Shown here in pieces: positions 46,301 through 55,486 of a stretch of 64,000 nucleotides of DNA. Position numbers and translations under genes: made by a program. The notes under the pieces were generated by a model. The model saw only the letters and a program-made list of their open reading frames with translations. It was not told where the DNA came from and made no database searches. Each line of letters begins with the position of its first letter. The first letter of the stretch is position 1. Origin of the DNA: Gracilaria gracilis (lineage: Eukaryota; Rhodophyta; Florideophyceae; Gracilariales; Gracilariaceae); contig JARGSG010000013.1 in NCBI GenBank assembly GCA_030374805.1, positions 434,001 through 498,000 of the forward strand, in the 5' to 3' direction.

Positions 46301-46483
46301 TCCCACTTTCCTAGGTTCGTCTTCCTCTCGCATCGTCGACGCATAGTGATCACGGATGGCGAGACACGCGGTGAGAAGCTCATCCCCAGAACCGAACATT
46401 TTTCCAACCTTCATGTCGGATGTCGGAGGTGCCGGTGACGGTGACTTAGACCTGGATGTGGTTGCGGCAGCCATTTTAAACAA
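43352..46483 (-). CDS. Giant-element gene M, inner copy: DNA methyltransferase-SET fusion, intact (1043 aa)
   Basis: The ORF is unbroken. The N-terminal 480 residues are a conserved but unassigned region (KVGKMFGSGDELL near residue 25) followed by an acidic linker. The methyltransferase follows: motif IV VQLVLMDPPYNIR at about residue 511, then motif I TVVDLFAGTFSTAM at about 707, with FIGCELDPDCF. Motif IV before motif I is the beta-class order of bacterial-type amino-methyltransferases; DPPY favours N6-adenine, with N4-cytosine possible. The C-terminus (860-1040) is SET-like: DAGVGVFTTRRF, CFFYGTL, GGTINDP (N-D in place of N-H), ANVAVS and GEELFADYGMEY. It would act on DNA and perhaps histone or other lysines in chromatin. 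It is divergent from C across the palindrome region. Confidence 0.8.
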   Translation of the reverse strand: MFKMAAATTSRSKSPSPAPPTSDMKVGKMFGSGDELLTACLAIRDHYASTMREEDEPRKVGHSEFVQYIIKNRTVLDVAKKYFSILLGPTHPSYSDDELKAVCGKGSYRQLYLSTKLLDIVDGDRDRRVRDFWNAYTRVDFQGIPKNVTLTEFFKSMSIAPRRVGRIVPPFGTSIATHFQRVLFLSLIQKVSMEKRLRGHKRRKGEKGYSTPFGNVQISQNLQAQRAGFGVQLVTKAWDCFSQFLGFPSAEVMVLPFLLLVYDDMQFKPIETRSEGFLHKDNDHRLLPSNTQTLREDEVQPWAWNLPEDIDVALRTLAKEFISDLNKVVVNEQLYTISEPGRWAVLKTFHRDPSRAFAQRFDCFSNSLMSSILETISPLKIKETLRVPDIPLTPISKPEPAIEIHDDDDEQLERGNPSEGKQGGDGDGGSGMDVVGESGNEDVGEQSSDADIQPPPAISSLDDKMAFQRCEVEMEKYFRMYNCGFEDMVETDETLRNNGVSPLGKVQLVLMDPPYNIRADKNRENSWYDMLSAEHMKKAAKLISRLLRPGGHFVIFCALEQVNQWTRVLSLIGAKDEQGVPRRSFVVDQVPIHFIRSQGNPMRNPGRRSCSLFPAMEYAIHGVRSGLAYAQQHAMVNYENFNYVQSRYPGYHSVIDQVPPMSNGETLQWKRKKEGGGYMLQKVRSEQKPRALLKELISRFSQPGDTVVDLFAGTFSTAMACMELQRHRKFIGCELDPDCFAHARHAAIVQFAMCMRDNETDIQITQEVRNSVNRVMDLFPKWNARPSRSWKAPSGFPQYQKFPPYIVDFLASMWREEGMAMIGRRKALHEWPKTLQGKMGLLDWNAMLALEATMCGCRIGKSSIRHHDAGVGVFTTRRFMKNEEICFFYGTLVYHDLTKRKEVHKKYGEGLLGATAARFQTYAMEVSLRGEVFRKLPERRREVPTIPVWIVPAPFSLGGTINDPKYMEGDKDRDAVEDGLKQRRTANVAVSRTPGTGRTPLQLREYRMLAVRALRVVEVGEELFADYGMEYTWGTSSNPIVVD

Positions 46484-46851
46484 TAACGGGGGGCTGTATT
46501 ATGAATACGGAAGGAGAACCGGAGCGGTCGTGAGAAAACAGATGATTGACGTCGGCAGCGGACGGCGAGGGCGAACGGACGGAAGCTGACGAGAGACGGC
46601 AGCGAACGAGAGATGAGTGCGGATGGTAGACGGGAGCGGACGGCAGACGGCTGCGGAATTAGCGATGTGAAGGAGGAGTTCAGACGCCAAAACGGTACCA
46701 GAACTCTAAAGTAGAGGAGTAGAAGGGAATTGGGCGATGTTAGGGGGGCTTATGCGGTGATAAACAGTTATAAGAGAAGGCAGGGATGGGAGGGGGGTGC
46801 GGTAATTCCTAGATATGGAAGTATAGGCGAAGTTATAACTTACGGCTCTCC

Positions 46852-46924
46852 GGACAGCGGTCCGTGGTGCAGTGGCGCTCCATCACGGCTCTGATGAAGT
46901 GCCACTCGAGGCGGTCCGCTTTCC
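46852..46924. repeat. Palindrome, GGACAGCGGTCC family
   Basis: GGACAGCGGTCCGTGGTG pairs with the far arm ending GGCGGTCCGCTTTCC, with several mismatches. Core TGGCGCTCCATCA / TGATGAAGTGCCA. Confidence 0.65.
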
Positions 46925-46965
46925 ATGCGCCGTGGGAGAAAAAGTAAAACAAAATTTAATTTTTC

Positions 46966-47039
46966 GGACAGCGGTCCGAGGTGGAGTGGCGCTTCATCAC
47001 GGCACTGATGAAGCGCGACTCCACCCCGGACCGCTGTCC
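46966..47039. repeat. Palindrome, GGACAGCGGTCC family
   Basis: GGACAGCGGTCCGAGGTGGA pairs with TCCACCCCGGACCGCTGTCC, around TTCATCACGGCACTGATGAA. A related half unit follows at 47040-47115. Confidence 0.75.
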
Positions 47040-47215
47040 ACGTGCCGTGGCTGATGAAGCTGGACGACACCTCGGACCGCTGTCCACGCGAAAAAAAAAA
47101 ATTTCCACCTGGACAGCGGCCCCCTCGCGACTGGCGCTTGTTTGTAATGTGACGCTGCGTGTACTTAAGCACCTTCGCTCTCCTGCCAACTGCCTCGGTA
47201 AGCACAACGCTCTGT

Positions 47216-47324
47216 ACCTCCCCGTTACGGTTTCCGGGGATCTCTTCTTCTCCTGTCACAACCAAGTGATCCTCTCGGTTGTGACAGAAGAAGAACATAT
47301 CGCCGGAAACTGTATAGGGGAGGT
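47216..47324. repeat. Palindrome of a second sequence family
   Basis: The left arm has ACCTCCCCGTTACGG, TTTCCGG, CTTCTTCT and TGTCACAACC. The right arm has the inverted GGTTGTGACA, AGAAGAAG, CCGGAAA and GGGGAGGT. Arms are about 48 bp with a short centre. Confidence 0.7.
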
Positions 47325-47520
47325 GCTTTTTCCGTCCTTGTTCTGTTGCGCGGACGTAGTGGCACACAAGGTACGTTCGACAATTTTGTTCGTTTTCTGT
47401 GAATCGTACTAACTGGCGTACTCTTCTATTTTCCATGCTATTGCGTATTCAAGCCAGAGTCGCCGGACACAGTGTATGCCACTTCTGCATCCTTGCTTTA
47501 CTGAGAACATTCGGAAGTGC

Positions 47521-47602
47521 TTGAGCTGGCCGTGATGGTCGAGTACGATTATTTGAGTTGTTCAACTCATGTAATCGGCTTTGGCTTTGACAGCCAGCTC
47601 AA
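47521..47602. repeat. Palindrome, third family
   Basis: TTGAGCTGGC and GCCAGCTCAA close a hairpin whose centre is GAGTTGTTCAACTC. The centre is shared with 47699-47730. Confidence 0.65.
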
Positions 47603-47698
47603 TCACTGTTGGACTGTGGTTATTTATTAGACCGACTAGATTAGACTGCGTTAGGTCGAACTATCGGAAGTGGTTGAGCTACCGGTGATGGTGGACTA

Positions 47699-47730
47699 CG
47701 ATTATATGAGTTGTTCAACTCATATAATCG
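47699..47730. repeat. Near-perfect 32-bp palindrome, third family
   Basis: CGATTATATGAGTTG is followed by TT and by its exact inverse CAACTCATATAATCG. Confidence 0.75.
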
Positions 47731-47887
47731 TGTTTTGCCATGACTGATATTTCAATCACTGAAGAAGAATAGTCCCCAATATAGTCACTAGAAGAATGTC
47801 GTGGCCAGTGATGAGTTCTTCTTCTCCGACAACCACATAATGCTCGTGGTTGTCGCAAAGGGGGTATTCATTATCGGTCACGACCTT

Positions 47888-47987
47888 GGGCGCTATAGGA
47901 AAATCTACATCATATAAAGTTAGAGAAAGTAGTCGGTAGAACTACCTTCTTTGATTTGATAGGATGTAAAGTTTCTCATATAGCCCA
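47888..47987. repeat. Palindrome, fourth family
   Basis: GGGCGCTATAGGAAAATCTAC and the inverted arm ending CTCATATAGCCC flank a less regular centre. Arms are nearly 50 bp with mismatches. Confidence 0.6.
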
Positions 47988-48268
47988 TATTCTGCTCGAT
48001 CGATGTGATGTATTATTTGTTTTGTTTTATACATGACCAACAAACTGCGAACTACTTGTATTCTAAACTGTTCTCCATGCTTATGAAGAGCAATTTTTAT
48101 TGCTCTCTAACAAACTCACCGAACGACAGTCATATGATTTGACGCCCTAACGTCCTCTCGTCATTATAAGAAGATGCAGGGCTTCAAATATTCGTAAATC
48201 AATCATAATTGAAAACCGTCGTAGACAACGGTCCGAGTTGTCGCCCAGCTTCATCGGCCACGGCGCGT

Positions 48269-48342
48269 GGACAGCGGCCCAGGGTGGAGTGGCGCTTCAT
48301 CACGGCACTGATGAAGCGCCACACCACCCCGGACCGCTGTCC
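48269..48342. repeat. Palindrome, GGACAGCGGTCC family
   Basis: Arms GGACAGCGGCCCAGGGTGGA and the inverse ending CCGGACCGCTGTCC; core TTCATCACGGCACTGATGAA. Confidence 0.75.
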
Positions 48343-48460
48343 ATGCGCATAAATTTTTTTTTTGCCGTGGAAAGCCGTCCAGGAAGTCGTCCAGCTTCAT
48401 CTGGCACGGCGCGTGGACATACGTCCGAGCTGGAGTCCAGCTTCATCGGCCACTGGGCAT

Positions 48461-48534
48461 GGACAGCAGCCCGGGGTAGTGTGGCACTTCATCAGTGCCC
48501 TGATGAAGCGCCACTCCACCCCGAACCGCTGTCC
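48461..48534. repeat. Palindrome, GGACAGCGGTCC family
   Basis: Arms GGACAGCAGCCCGGGGTAGT and the inverse ending CCGAACCGCTGTCC; core TTCATCAGTGCCCTGATGAA. Confidence 0.75.
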
Positions 48535-48650
48535 GAAAAATAAAACCTTTTTTACCGTGGACAGCCGTCTGGCGTGTCGTCCAACTACTTCCGCCACAGC
48601 ACGTGGACAGCCGTCCGAGGTGTCGTCCTACTTCATCGGCCACTGCGCAT

Positions 48651-48724
48651 GGACAGCGGTCCGGGGTGGTGTGGCGCTTCATCAGGGCACTGATCAAGCA
48701 CCACACCACCCCGGACCGCTGTCC
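48651..48724. repeat. Palindrome, GGACAGCGGTCC family (most regular)
   Basis: GGACAGCGGTCCGGGGTGGT pairs exactly with ACCACCCCGGACCGCTGTCC. The arms of about 31 bp have only a few mismatches near the centre. It is the last unit before gene C. Confidence 0.8.
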
Positions 48725-49027
48725 ATGCAGAAAACTTAACAGACGCAATTCATTTTTTTCCTTCAAAACTGGGTGCCTTTATTCTATAGCTATGCGTACG
48801 TAGTAGTTATGACGATCATTTAACTTTCTAAATAAAGCGATAGTGAATTCTAAAACGTGAAATACGGAACCCCTTGAGTTCAATCCTATATTGAGCGGGC
48901 GCAGTGTTCGGTCAGGAAGTGAAGGCAACGAACGTGATTGAGAAGGGAACGTCCACTATACGTTCTCGTGAGCATTCTCGACGGTCGTAATTCCCGTTTC
49001 GAATTGTTTGAACCCTTTGTATCCAAC

Positions 49028-52000
49028 ATGGCGCCTCTGAACCATAAAAGGGGGCGGGAGTCAGCGCGATCGAAGAGGAACAGCGAGGGGTCAAAAATGA
49101 CACCGTTTACGCGAGTTAGAAAAAAGACGAAGGCCTCCACGCCTCGTAGGCCGACATCGCGTTCTGAGCGGCGAACACCGCGCGCGATGAAGAAGAAGAC
49201 GAGTACTCCCGCGCCACATAAGGTAAAAGGTGGCGACTCTGTATCTTTGTTCATCAGCCTTGGAAAGGACAAGAACAGGGTTGAAGTTGGTACTGCGGAA
49301 GTACGTGGCGTGGGGCCTGCTGGTGGTACCGGGAAGGGGCTCTGCCGTTCGATGCATGGCCATCTTCTAAGCGCCACTGCCTTAGAGGGTGAGGATTTGG
49401 TGGTTATCTGGAGGACGAATATTTCAAGTCATCTAGACGCAAAGTACCCTTACCGTTTCCAAGGTTCGGAGGATCCCCCGAGTAAGCTCGCCGAATTGTT
49501 ATCGGCTGGGTTGTATGCCTGAGATACGTCGATGATGGCCTCAATTGAGATTCCGCAGAGTCCCACTTCGCACCCCACTCCGCACCCTGGGGCCGGGAAG
49601 TCGTCCACCTCTCAGCCTGAGAGTGAAGATGTTGAGGAGGTCAAGGAATCGGCTGAGCAGTCCTCTAAAACCGCCAAACTCCAGTCTCCACCAACGAGAG
49701 GAGGAGGACGAAGAGGTTCTAAAGGGATGAAGAAACCGGTGGGAGCAATTGAGAGGGTTACCATCGTGGATGACTCCGATGACGATGTTGTGGAGGTTAT
49801 TGAGACTACTATGGCTTCCCTGGGTGGACCTGAGGGGGATTTGTTCTATAAAGGAGAAAGAGTTCCGTCGGATGAAGTGGAAACCACGCTGCCGCTACTG
49901 AAGATATTCCTCACCAACTATGTTCAGCAGCAGTTGACTACGGATATCGAGATGATTGAAATCCTGAAGAAGACGGTTCGCAGTGTGAACCTGGCGCACA
50001 AGGAGGCCGCGAAGATGAAATGCCGCAACTTTGCTTGGCTTCCCTCCGCCGGTTTGATTGCCGTTACACTTGTAGGCGATTTGGATGCGAGTGACATCGT
50101 TGACGGGAGACTTGTGCTGCCTGTGACACTTATAGACGGATATCACCGATTTCTTGTGTTACAGGACCTGCGTGAGGAAGGAGGGAAGTGGGAGGATATA
50201 GTGAAGTCTCTGGATGTTGTGTTATGAAGGAGGAAGGATGGTAATCCGAGGGTCATGAATGAATTGCTAGGACTTGGCAATCTCCTGAACGAGATGAGCT
50301 CCATCGTTCTGAAGATGTCTTTCGCAGACAAAATTCACATCACGGTGTCCTTCGTTGAAAACATCATTGACGAAGGAGGAGTGGATGTGAGGAAGGTGAC
50401 GCCGAAACAGATAGCGGGCGCGTTGAAAAGAAGTGGGGTCATCCGGGACTATACTATGCGTCACTTGAATCGCTATGCGGCACTGGCTCTGAAGTTTGTG
50501 CAAAGCGAGGGGCTTCTCCAATTCTTTGAGAAGGTGTGTGAGGAGGAGCCGCCGCTGACGCTGACACATGTGTCCAGTGACCTCCTTATGGGACTCGCAG
50601 ATGGGGAATTCCATTTCGTCGTCCGTTGCTTTCAATGGCATGTGCGACTGAGAATGTTCTCTGCAGGGAGGACGGGCGGTTTTGAGGATATGAGTAAGCA
50701 CTTCTTTCAGTGTGCAATTGGTATGTTTAAGCTTTGCAACATGACTCCCAAGAGGGAGAACATGACAGTCGAGGACGTGATGCAAACGGTTCTCAAGATT
50801 GGAAGAAAGGGGGGGGTATCTGTTTTGGAATATCTCGGGAAGCATACAGCCAAAATGGAGCTCGCAGGAGTAAAGCGTTTGTGGGACGGGATGGTGTCCA
50901 GGAAGGTGAAGACTGCAGATGACAAACTGGAGCAACACTTTAAAGTACTGCTGCGAAGTTCAGAGGAGGAGGAGGTTGTAGAGGAGGTTATTGAAGAGGT
51001 TTTGAAACCGGAGGGGACGGCCAGGGATCCATCTGCTCAGCTGGAGAATGATCCAATGGTGGTGGAAAGCCCTGAACCGGAACCACCGGTGGTAAGACGT
51101 AGCACAAGACGTAAGGTAGTTCCGGGTCGCTTGAGAGAAGAGGAAGTTGGACGGGTTCCGGTGAAGAAGAGGAAAACTAGGAAGAGAACTTCTGTGGTGC
51201 TTACCGACGACGAGGATGAAGATGATGTGCAACCTGCCACGAAGCGAAAAAGGTACGGTGAACACATCTTCTGCGGACATACCTTTGGAGGTTGTTAACC
51301 TGTTCAGGAAAATGACGAGGACTGCATTGAAGAAGTTCTTTAAGGAGCAGAAAATAAATGTGATGTCGTCCAGTGAGGGTGAGGAGAAGAGTGATAGTGG
51401 TGGGAAGGAGAGTGGATTTGTTGGGGATGAACCGGGGGGGAAGGTGAAGGAGGAATGCGTAGCTTTGAGGATGTTTTCACGAAGGGGATGAAGACAGCTG
51501 GGGTGTACACCGGGGGATCGGATATGTCGTGGACGAATATGATGAGTGCACTGCCGTGTGAGTGACCGGAAGGGAAGAATGCTGTGAAACACTGGCACCC
51601 GTGGATGGATATGCTTCACCTATGAAAGCAGCATAAGGCGGGGTGTTAAACGGTGAAGGATTTGGGAGCGGTGCTTCACGCGGTGTACTGGCATGCAGTC
51701 AGGAATGTGCAAAAGGAACTGGTGACTACGAAGGAGCCAGTTCTTGGAGTGAAGCTGCCGTTGAAGGGAAAGCCGAAAGGGAAGGAAGAGGTTCTTTGGA
51801 TGGCGGCAATATAGTGGGATGACCTCGCACGAGAGTATTTTGCCGCGAAGAGAATGGAGTTGATAGAGAGAGGATTATGTGTGCTGGAAAAATTTGGAAG
51901 TGGCGAAAGCATGTCAGATAAGGCGGAGAAGAGGAAGGTGGTGTTGGATGAAGATGTGACAGAGAGTATGTTGGAGTTCTTTCACAAGGATTTCTTGGAA

Positions 52001-52889
52001 CAGGCCGACCTCAAGTTCGAAGAGAACCGCAAGAGATGGAATCGTATCATCAATGCGGGAGATGGGAAGGATGCGGGGGATAGGATGCAGGGCATTGGGC
52101 GATACAATACCACGAAGAAGGGGATTGTGAGTTCCATGGAATCGGATGAGAAGAATGTGATGATGGTGAAAAAGAGTGCGTTGTTGGATGCTAGGTTTGG
52201 ACCGATAGCAGCCGCTCTTCGTCTGTGTAACAACAAACAACAGTAGGGCGAAGAAGAGGATGTATGCGCCGGAAACAGGAGGACGTGTGTTGTATACGGG
52301 GGAGGGATGCCCGAGGCAGGTGTTGCACACCGATTTCCGAGGGTTGACGAATGTGGAGAAGAACAATGAGGAGATTCCAGGGTTCTTCATGATGGGCTCC
52401 GGGGGGAGCGCTTTTATGATATGGGTAGGTGAGAGGTCACATAATATGTATGTGACCGATGATAAGAGTTTGAAGAGGCTGTCTCGTACGATGGTTGTGA
52501 AGAACCTCAGGGTTCCACCGTACTCCATGTTGATTGGAAGGGGAGATGTGTTTCATGCTGGGGCTCGGTACATGGATGCGCTGGTGAAAGAGAATTGTCT
52601 ACGGTATCATATGTACTTTGTGCCCGAGGAATACAAGCTCCCTGATGCGGTGCACAGGCAGCCCGCTTTTCGGCCTTAATTCTTAGATGAGAAATTTGGA
52701 CTCGGGGAAGACCCGAACGACCAGCTGGACGAGGAGGAAAGTTCTGTGAGCAACTTTCAAATGGAGGAAGAGGAAGTTGGAGAGGAGGATTACGAAGAGG
52801 AAGATGACGAGGTACAAGGCCACAAGGCTAATAACACGGATGGGAACTACGAGGAAGGACCGATGATAATGGATTATGAGGAGGACTAA
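49028..52889 (+). pseudogene. Giant-element gene C, inner copy: ParB-like plus 2OG-Fe(II) dioxygenase-like protein, several breaks
   Basis: The start ATG 49028 (MAPLNHKRGR) matches the outer copy. Order: a basic tail; a conserved KGGDSVSLFISL block to the TGA near 49520; an acidic Ser/Pro linker (49532-); and a ParB/Srx-like block with VLPVTLIDGYHRFLVLQDL (50110-50170), interrupted by TGA at about 50225 where the outer copy has Trp. Next come a helical region (50255-50960), a basic RRSTRRK/KKRKTRKR region, and a frameshift near 51290. The last conserved domain (52260-52679) has LHTDF (H 52326, D 52332), then GDVFHAGARY and LRYHMYFVPEE, matching H-x-D...H...R of 2OG-Fe(II) enzymes. An acidic tail ends at 52889. 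The substrate is unknown; nucleic acid is plausible from context. Confidence 0.7.
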
Positions 52890-53092
52890 ATAAAACATGT
52901 AGGGCGTGTAGTGTTATGTGTGTGAGAGTGAGGTGACTTGACTAGTACTGAGAAATGAACGAATGTTTTGATACAATTTGAGCATAAAAGGATTGTTGAA
53001 GAAAGTAAATGAGTTACAAAGCGTGTGGTAAGGAGAGAGAGTACTGTGCGAAGATATCGTTTTTACAAAATGAGACCAAAGTAGTACTGGAA

Positions 53093-53927
53093 CTAAAAGA
53101 GAATGTCTTTTCTAAGGACATTGACATAGTTGGTGTGAAAAGAGGCAGGGTCAGCCAAGCCCACTCTCTTGGTATCCTCGGAGGAAAGGTAGAAGTAAGC
53201 ATTTCTGAATTCGTACTCAGCAGAATGAGGCGTGGAAGCGGGTAAGAGTGCTGCCGTAGGCGAGGAGGGATTGTACTGTGGAGGGGATATTGTAAGAGAT
53301 AGCTGTGTTGGAGGAGACTATGCCGAGTAGTTCCTTCATTATCGTTGAGACTATGGTATTGTAGCGGGTGGCCACGTCATGCATGGTAATGAAGCCGTGG
53401 GAGGAACCAACTAGGTTGAATGAAGAGATCCAGACGAGCTTTTCGTAGTAGGATTTAGAGAAGGCGTCTTCGTCAACGATATTGCAAGTGAGACCTGCGT
53501 TAAAGAAGCGTTGTGCTAGTACGAAAGCCCATTTTCCGGTGACAGTTGTGAGGCAGTTGGGAGTAAGAGGGGTGACGCCATCCTGTGGAGGTGCAGCGAG
53601 AGTGGGTACGGCGATGTAAAGAACTGCTCGTGTAATGTGATGAAGACCATGTTTTGAAACAATGGGAAGAATGCGGCCGTTCTGAATGAAGACCAAGTCT
53701 TTTCTGTGAGATGGAGGGCAGGAGCGAATTACGGTTTCCAACAAGTTGCTCCTGCCGCAGAAGAAAATGGGACCTTGCGGAATGCTATCTGCGGCTATGA
53801 AATCTTGGAGTGAAAGAATGGTTTCTTGAGGGGTACCGTGGTCGTAAAGCATGGAGCCAATGCGGCCTCTGCATACAACAACAGCTGGGGTGTGGGAGGA
53901 GAGGAGAGAAGAGGAAGGCGATTTCAT
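53093..53927 (-). pseudogene. Giant-element gene B, inner copy: 6PGDH/ketopantoate-reductase-like dehydrogenase, one frameshift
   Basis: The frame opens at ATG 53927 and is intact for 236 codons. A one-base insertion near 53220 then shifts it, and family sequence continues in the next frame (RNAYFYLSSED, GLADPASFHT) to the stop at 53093. Visible parts: AVVVCRGRIGSML (nucleotide-binding start, G-R-G-R-x-G), GPIFFCGRSNLLE, LVFIQNGRILPIV, PPQDGVTPL, a TGKWAFVLAQRFF block, and KLVWISSFNLVGSSHG starting the helical half. I recognise this layout from an uncharacterised plant/algal NAD(P)-dependent dehydrogenase-like family. Substrate unknown. It is convergent with C and divergent from A, and all three copies keep it. 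Confidence 0.7.
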
Positions 53928-54440
53928 TATGTCGAATTTGTTCGATGCTGTAAGGAGATATTGTGCTACAGGAGAGGAACGGAGAGATGCTTAAGTAGAG
54001 AATGGCGTTGCCGATGTATACATCGAGAAAGTGGTTTCAGAGGAAAAGATAGTTTTTATGACTAAGTGGTTGAAAGAATGAGGTAGGTGGGTATGAAAAG
54101 ATTAGGACTGATGAATGTGTTTATGAAAAGAGATGTGTCGAAATGAAGTATAAAAAGGATGATGTAATGGTAAGGAGTTAAAGAACGGGCGCTGTGGATT
54201 GGTTTTGTGGGATGGTACTGAAAGGAAAAAACGAAAATATGGAAATATCTGGGAGAAATGGAGTTTTTGGGGAATGGTGGGAAATTGAGGTATAGAAAAT
54301 TGTGATACAAATAGGCCTGCGAGGTAGAGGGGTGTGCGGTCACGAGTGTAACGGCTGTGATCAGTGGTGGCAAGGACGAGGGTTGTGGTAAGTCGCTCAG
54401 GCCTGTTCAAGTCGTTTATCGCCAGACGCCGTCGTTTTTC
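53928..54440. promoter_or_regulatory. Spacer between divergent genes B and A, inner copy
   Basis: This is nearly identical (inverted) to 19800-20321 in copy 3, although it carries no intact ORF. Its conservation and position suggest a two-way promoter region. A Cys-rich reading frame upstream of A is partly contained in it. Confidence 0.4.
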
Positions 54441-54443
54441 GGG

Positions 54444-55486
54444 ATGTTGAATTGATACGTTGGTGACGAGGAGCTAATGGCTCTGCTGCATAAAACGGAA
54501 GTGCCAGAGACGCCGCCGCGGGAAAGAGGGGGTACTGAGGGGGTTTGTGTGAGTCAGAGGGTTTGTAATGGGGATGGAGGAGGCGGTGGTGTGGATGGGG
54601 ATGGAGGAGGAGGACCGGAGAGAAGGTTTACGGGCGAGATGGAGGAACGGGTGAGGAAGCTTGGGGGGAGTTTGAAGGAGCACTTTGACGACATGCTGTC
54701 GGAGATGGTGGCAGACATGGGAGGGGTGGTGCTGAGTGTGTCGGAGGTTGGGGTGCCGATGGAATTGATTTCGATGATTCGGAAGAGGATGAAGTTGACT
54801 GGGGTGGGGGCTGTGGGACATGTGAATGGGATGTTGGAGTGCGTGGGGAGGGAGATGGGGAGGCTGCAAAAGGAGAACATGGGGCTGAAGGGTAGGCTTG
54901 AATTGTTGGAGGAGCAAGTGGGACAGGTGGAGAAGGCGTGCAAATTGCTGATGGATTTGTAGGAAATGGTGAGGGGAGGAGGAGTAGGGGTGGGAGAGGG
55001 AGCAGGTAAAGGGACGCCTCTGACAAATGGTTCTCGGAGTGGGCGGGGGAGTGTGAGGGAGAGGGGGGGGAAGAGGAGGGAGGATAAGGTGTGGGGAGTC
55101 GACTGAAGAAGAGAAGGAAGGGTGGGGTGATGGTGGACGAGGATGGGAAGGTGTTTGTGCAGCCGCAGCTGCCGGGTGGCGCTCCGTTGGTGGGTTTCGG
55201 GAGTGCGGCGGCGGCTGCGAAGACGGCGGAGCGTATATTGGAGGAGCAGGAGGAGAAGAGGCTGGGAGGGGTTGGAAGCTGCTTTGGGGCTAGGAGGGTG
55301 TACCAAAATGGGGAGAGTTGTCCGTTGGACTTCTTCAACTTCACGTTTAGGGAAACTGAGACTCAGGATCCGAATGCCGAGTTGGAATCAACCAGCGCTG
55401 GTGACCCGAGAGTAAGTGTTTTGAGTGATTTTGACGACTGCGACGAATGTGAGGTTATGGGCAGTGGCGCACGAAATGCAAACTAG
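54444..55486 (+). pseudogene. Giant-element gene A, inner copy, broken
   Basis: The ATG at 54444 corresponds to the MSNGY start motif of copy 3, but the fourth codon is TGA here. Family sequence continues as MALLHKTEVPETPP (54477) through the coiled coil to TAG 54960, where copy 3 has a sense codon. After another frame change near 55050 it resumes at 55091 with KKRRKGGVMVDEDG and FGARRVYQNGES. The family stop codon has become TCA, so the frame runs on to 55486. It is close to copy 3 in sequence, so these changes are recent. Confidence 0.65.

Larger units (their letters stand above)
46484..49027. promoter_or_regulatory. Central spacer of the inner element, palindrome-rich, between divergent M and C
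   Basis: No gene is supported; ORFs here (for example 46840-47436 minus) run through inverted repeats. The spacer holds at least nine long palindromes of four or more sequence families, and is where plus-strand composition switches from C-rich to G-rich. It must contain promoters for M (leftward) and C (rightward). An origin or partition function is a hypothesis. Confidence 0.6.

Noticed and set aside
46840-47436. Minus ORF of 198 codons in the centre of the inner element
   Set aside because: It runs across three palindromes and repeats its own sequence; no domain and no counterpart in the outer copy.
46852-48724. CRISPR array
   Set aside because: The units are long self-complementary hairpins without constant spacers, in a eukaryotic transposon; no cas genes.
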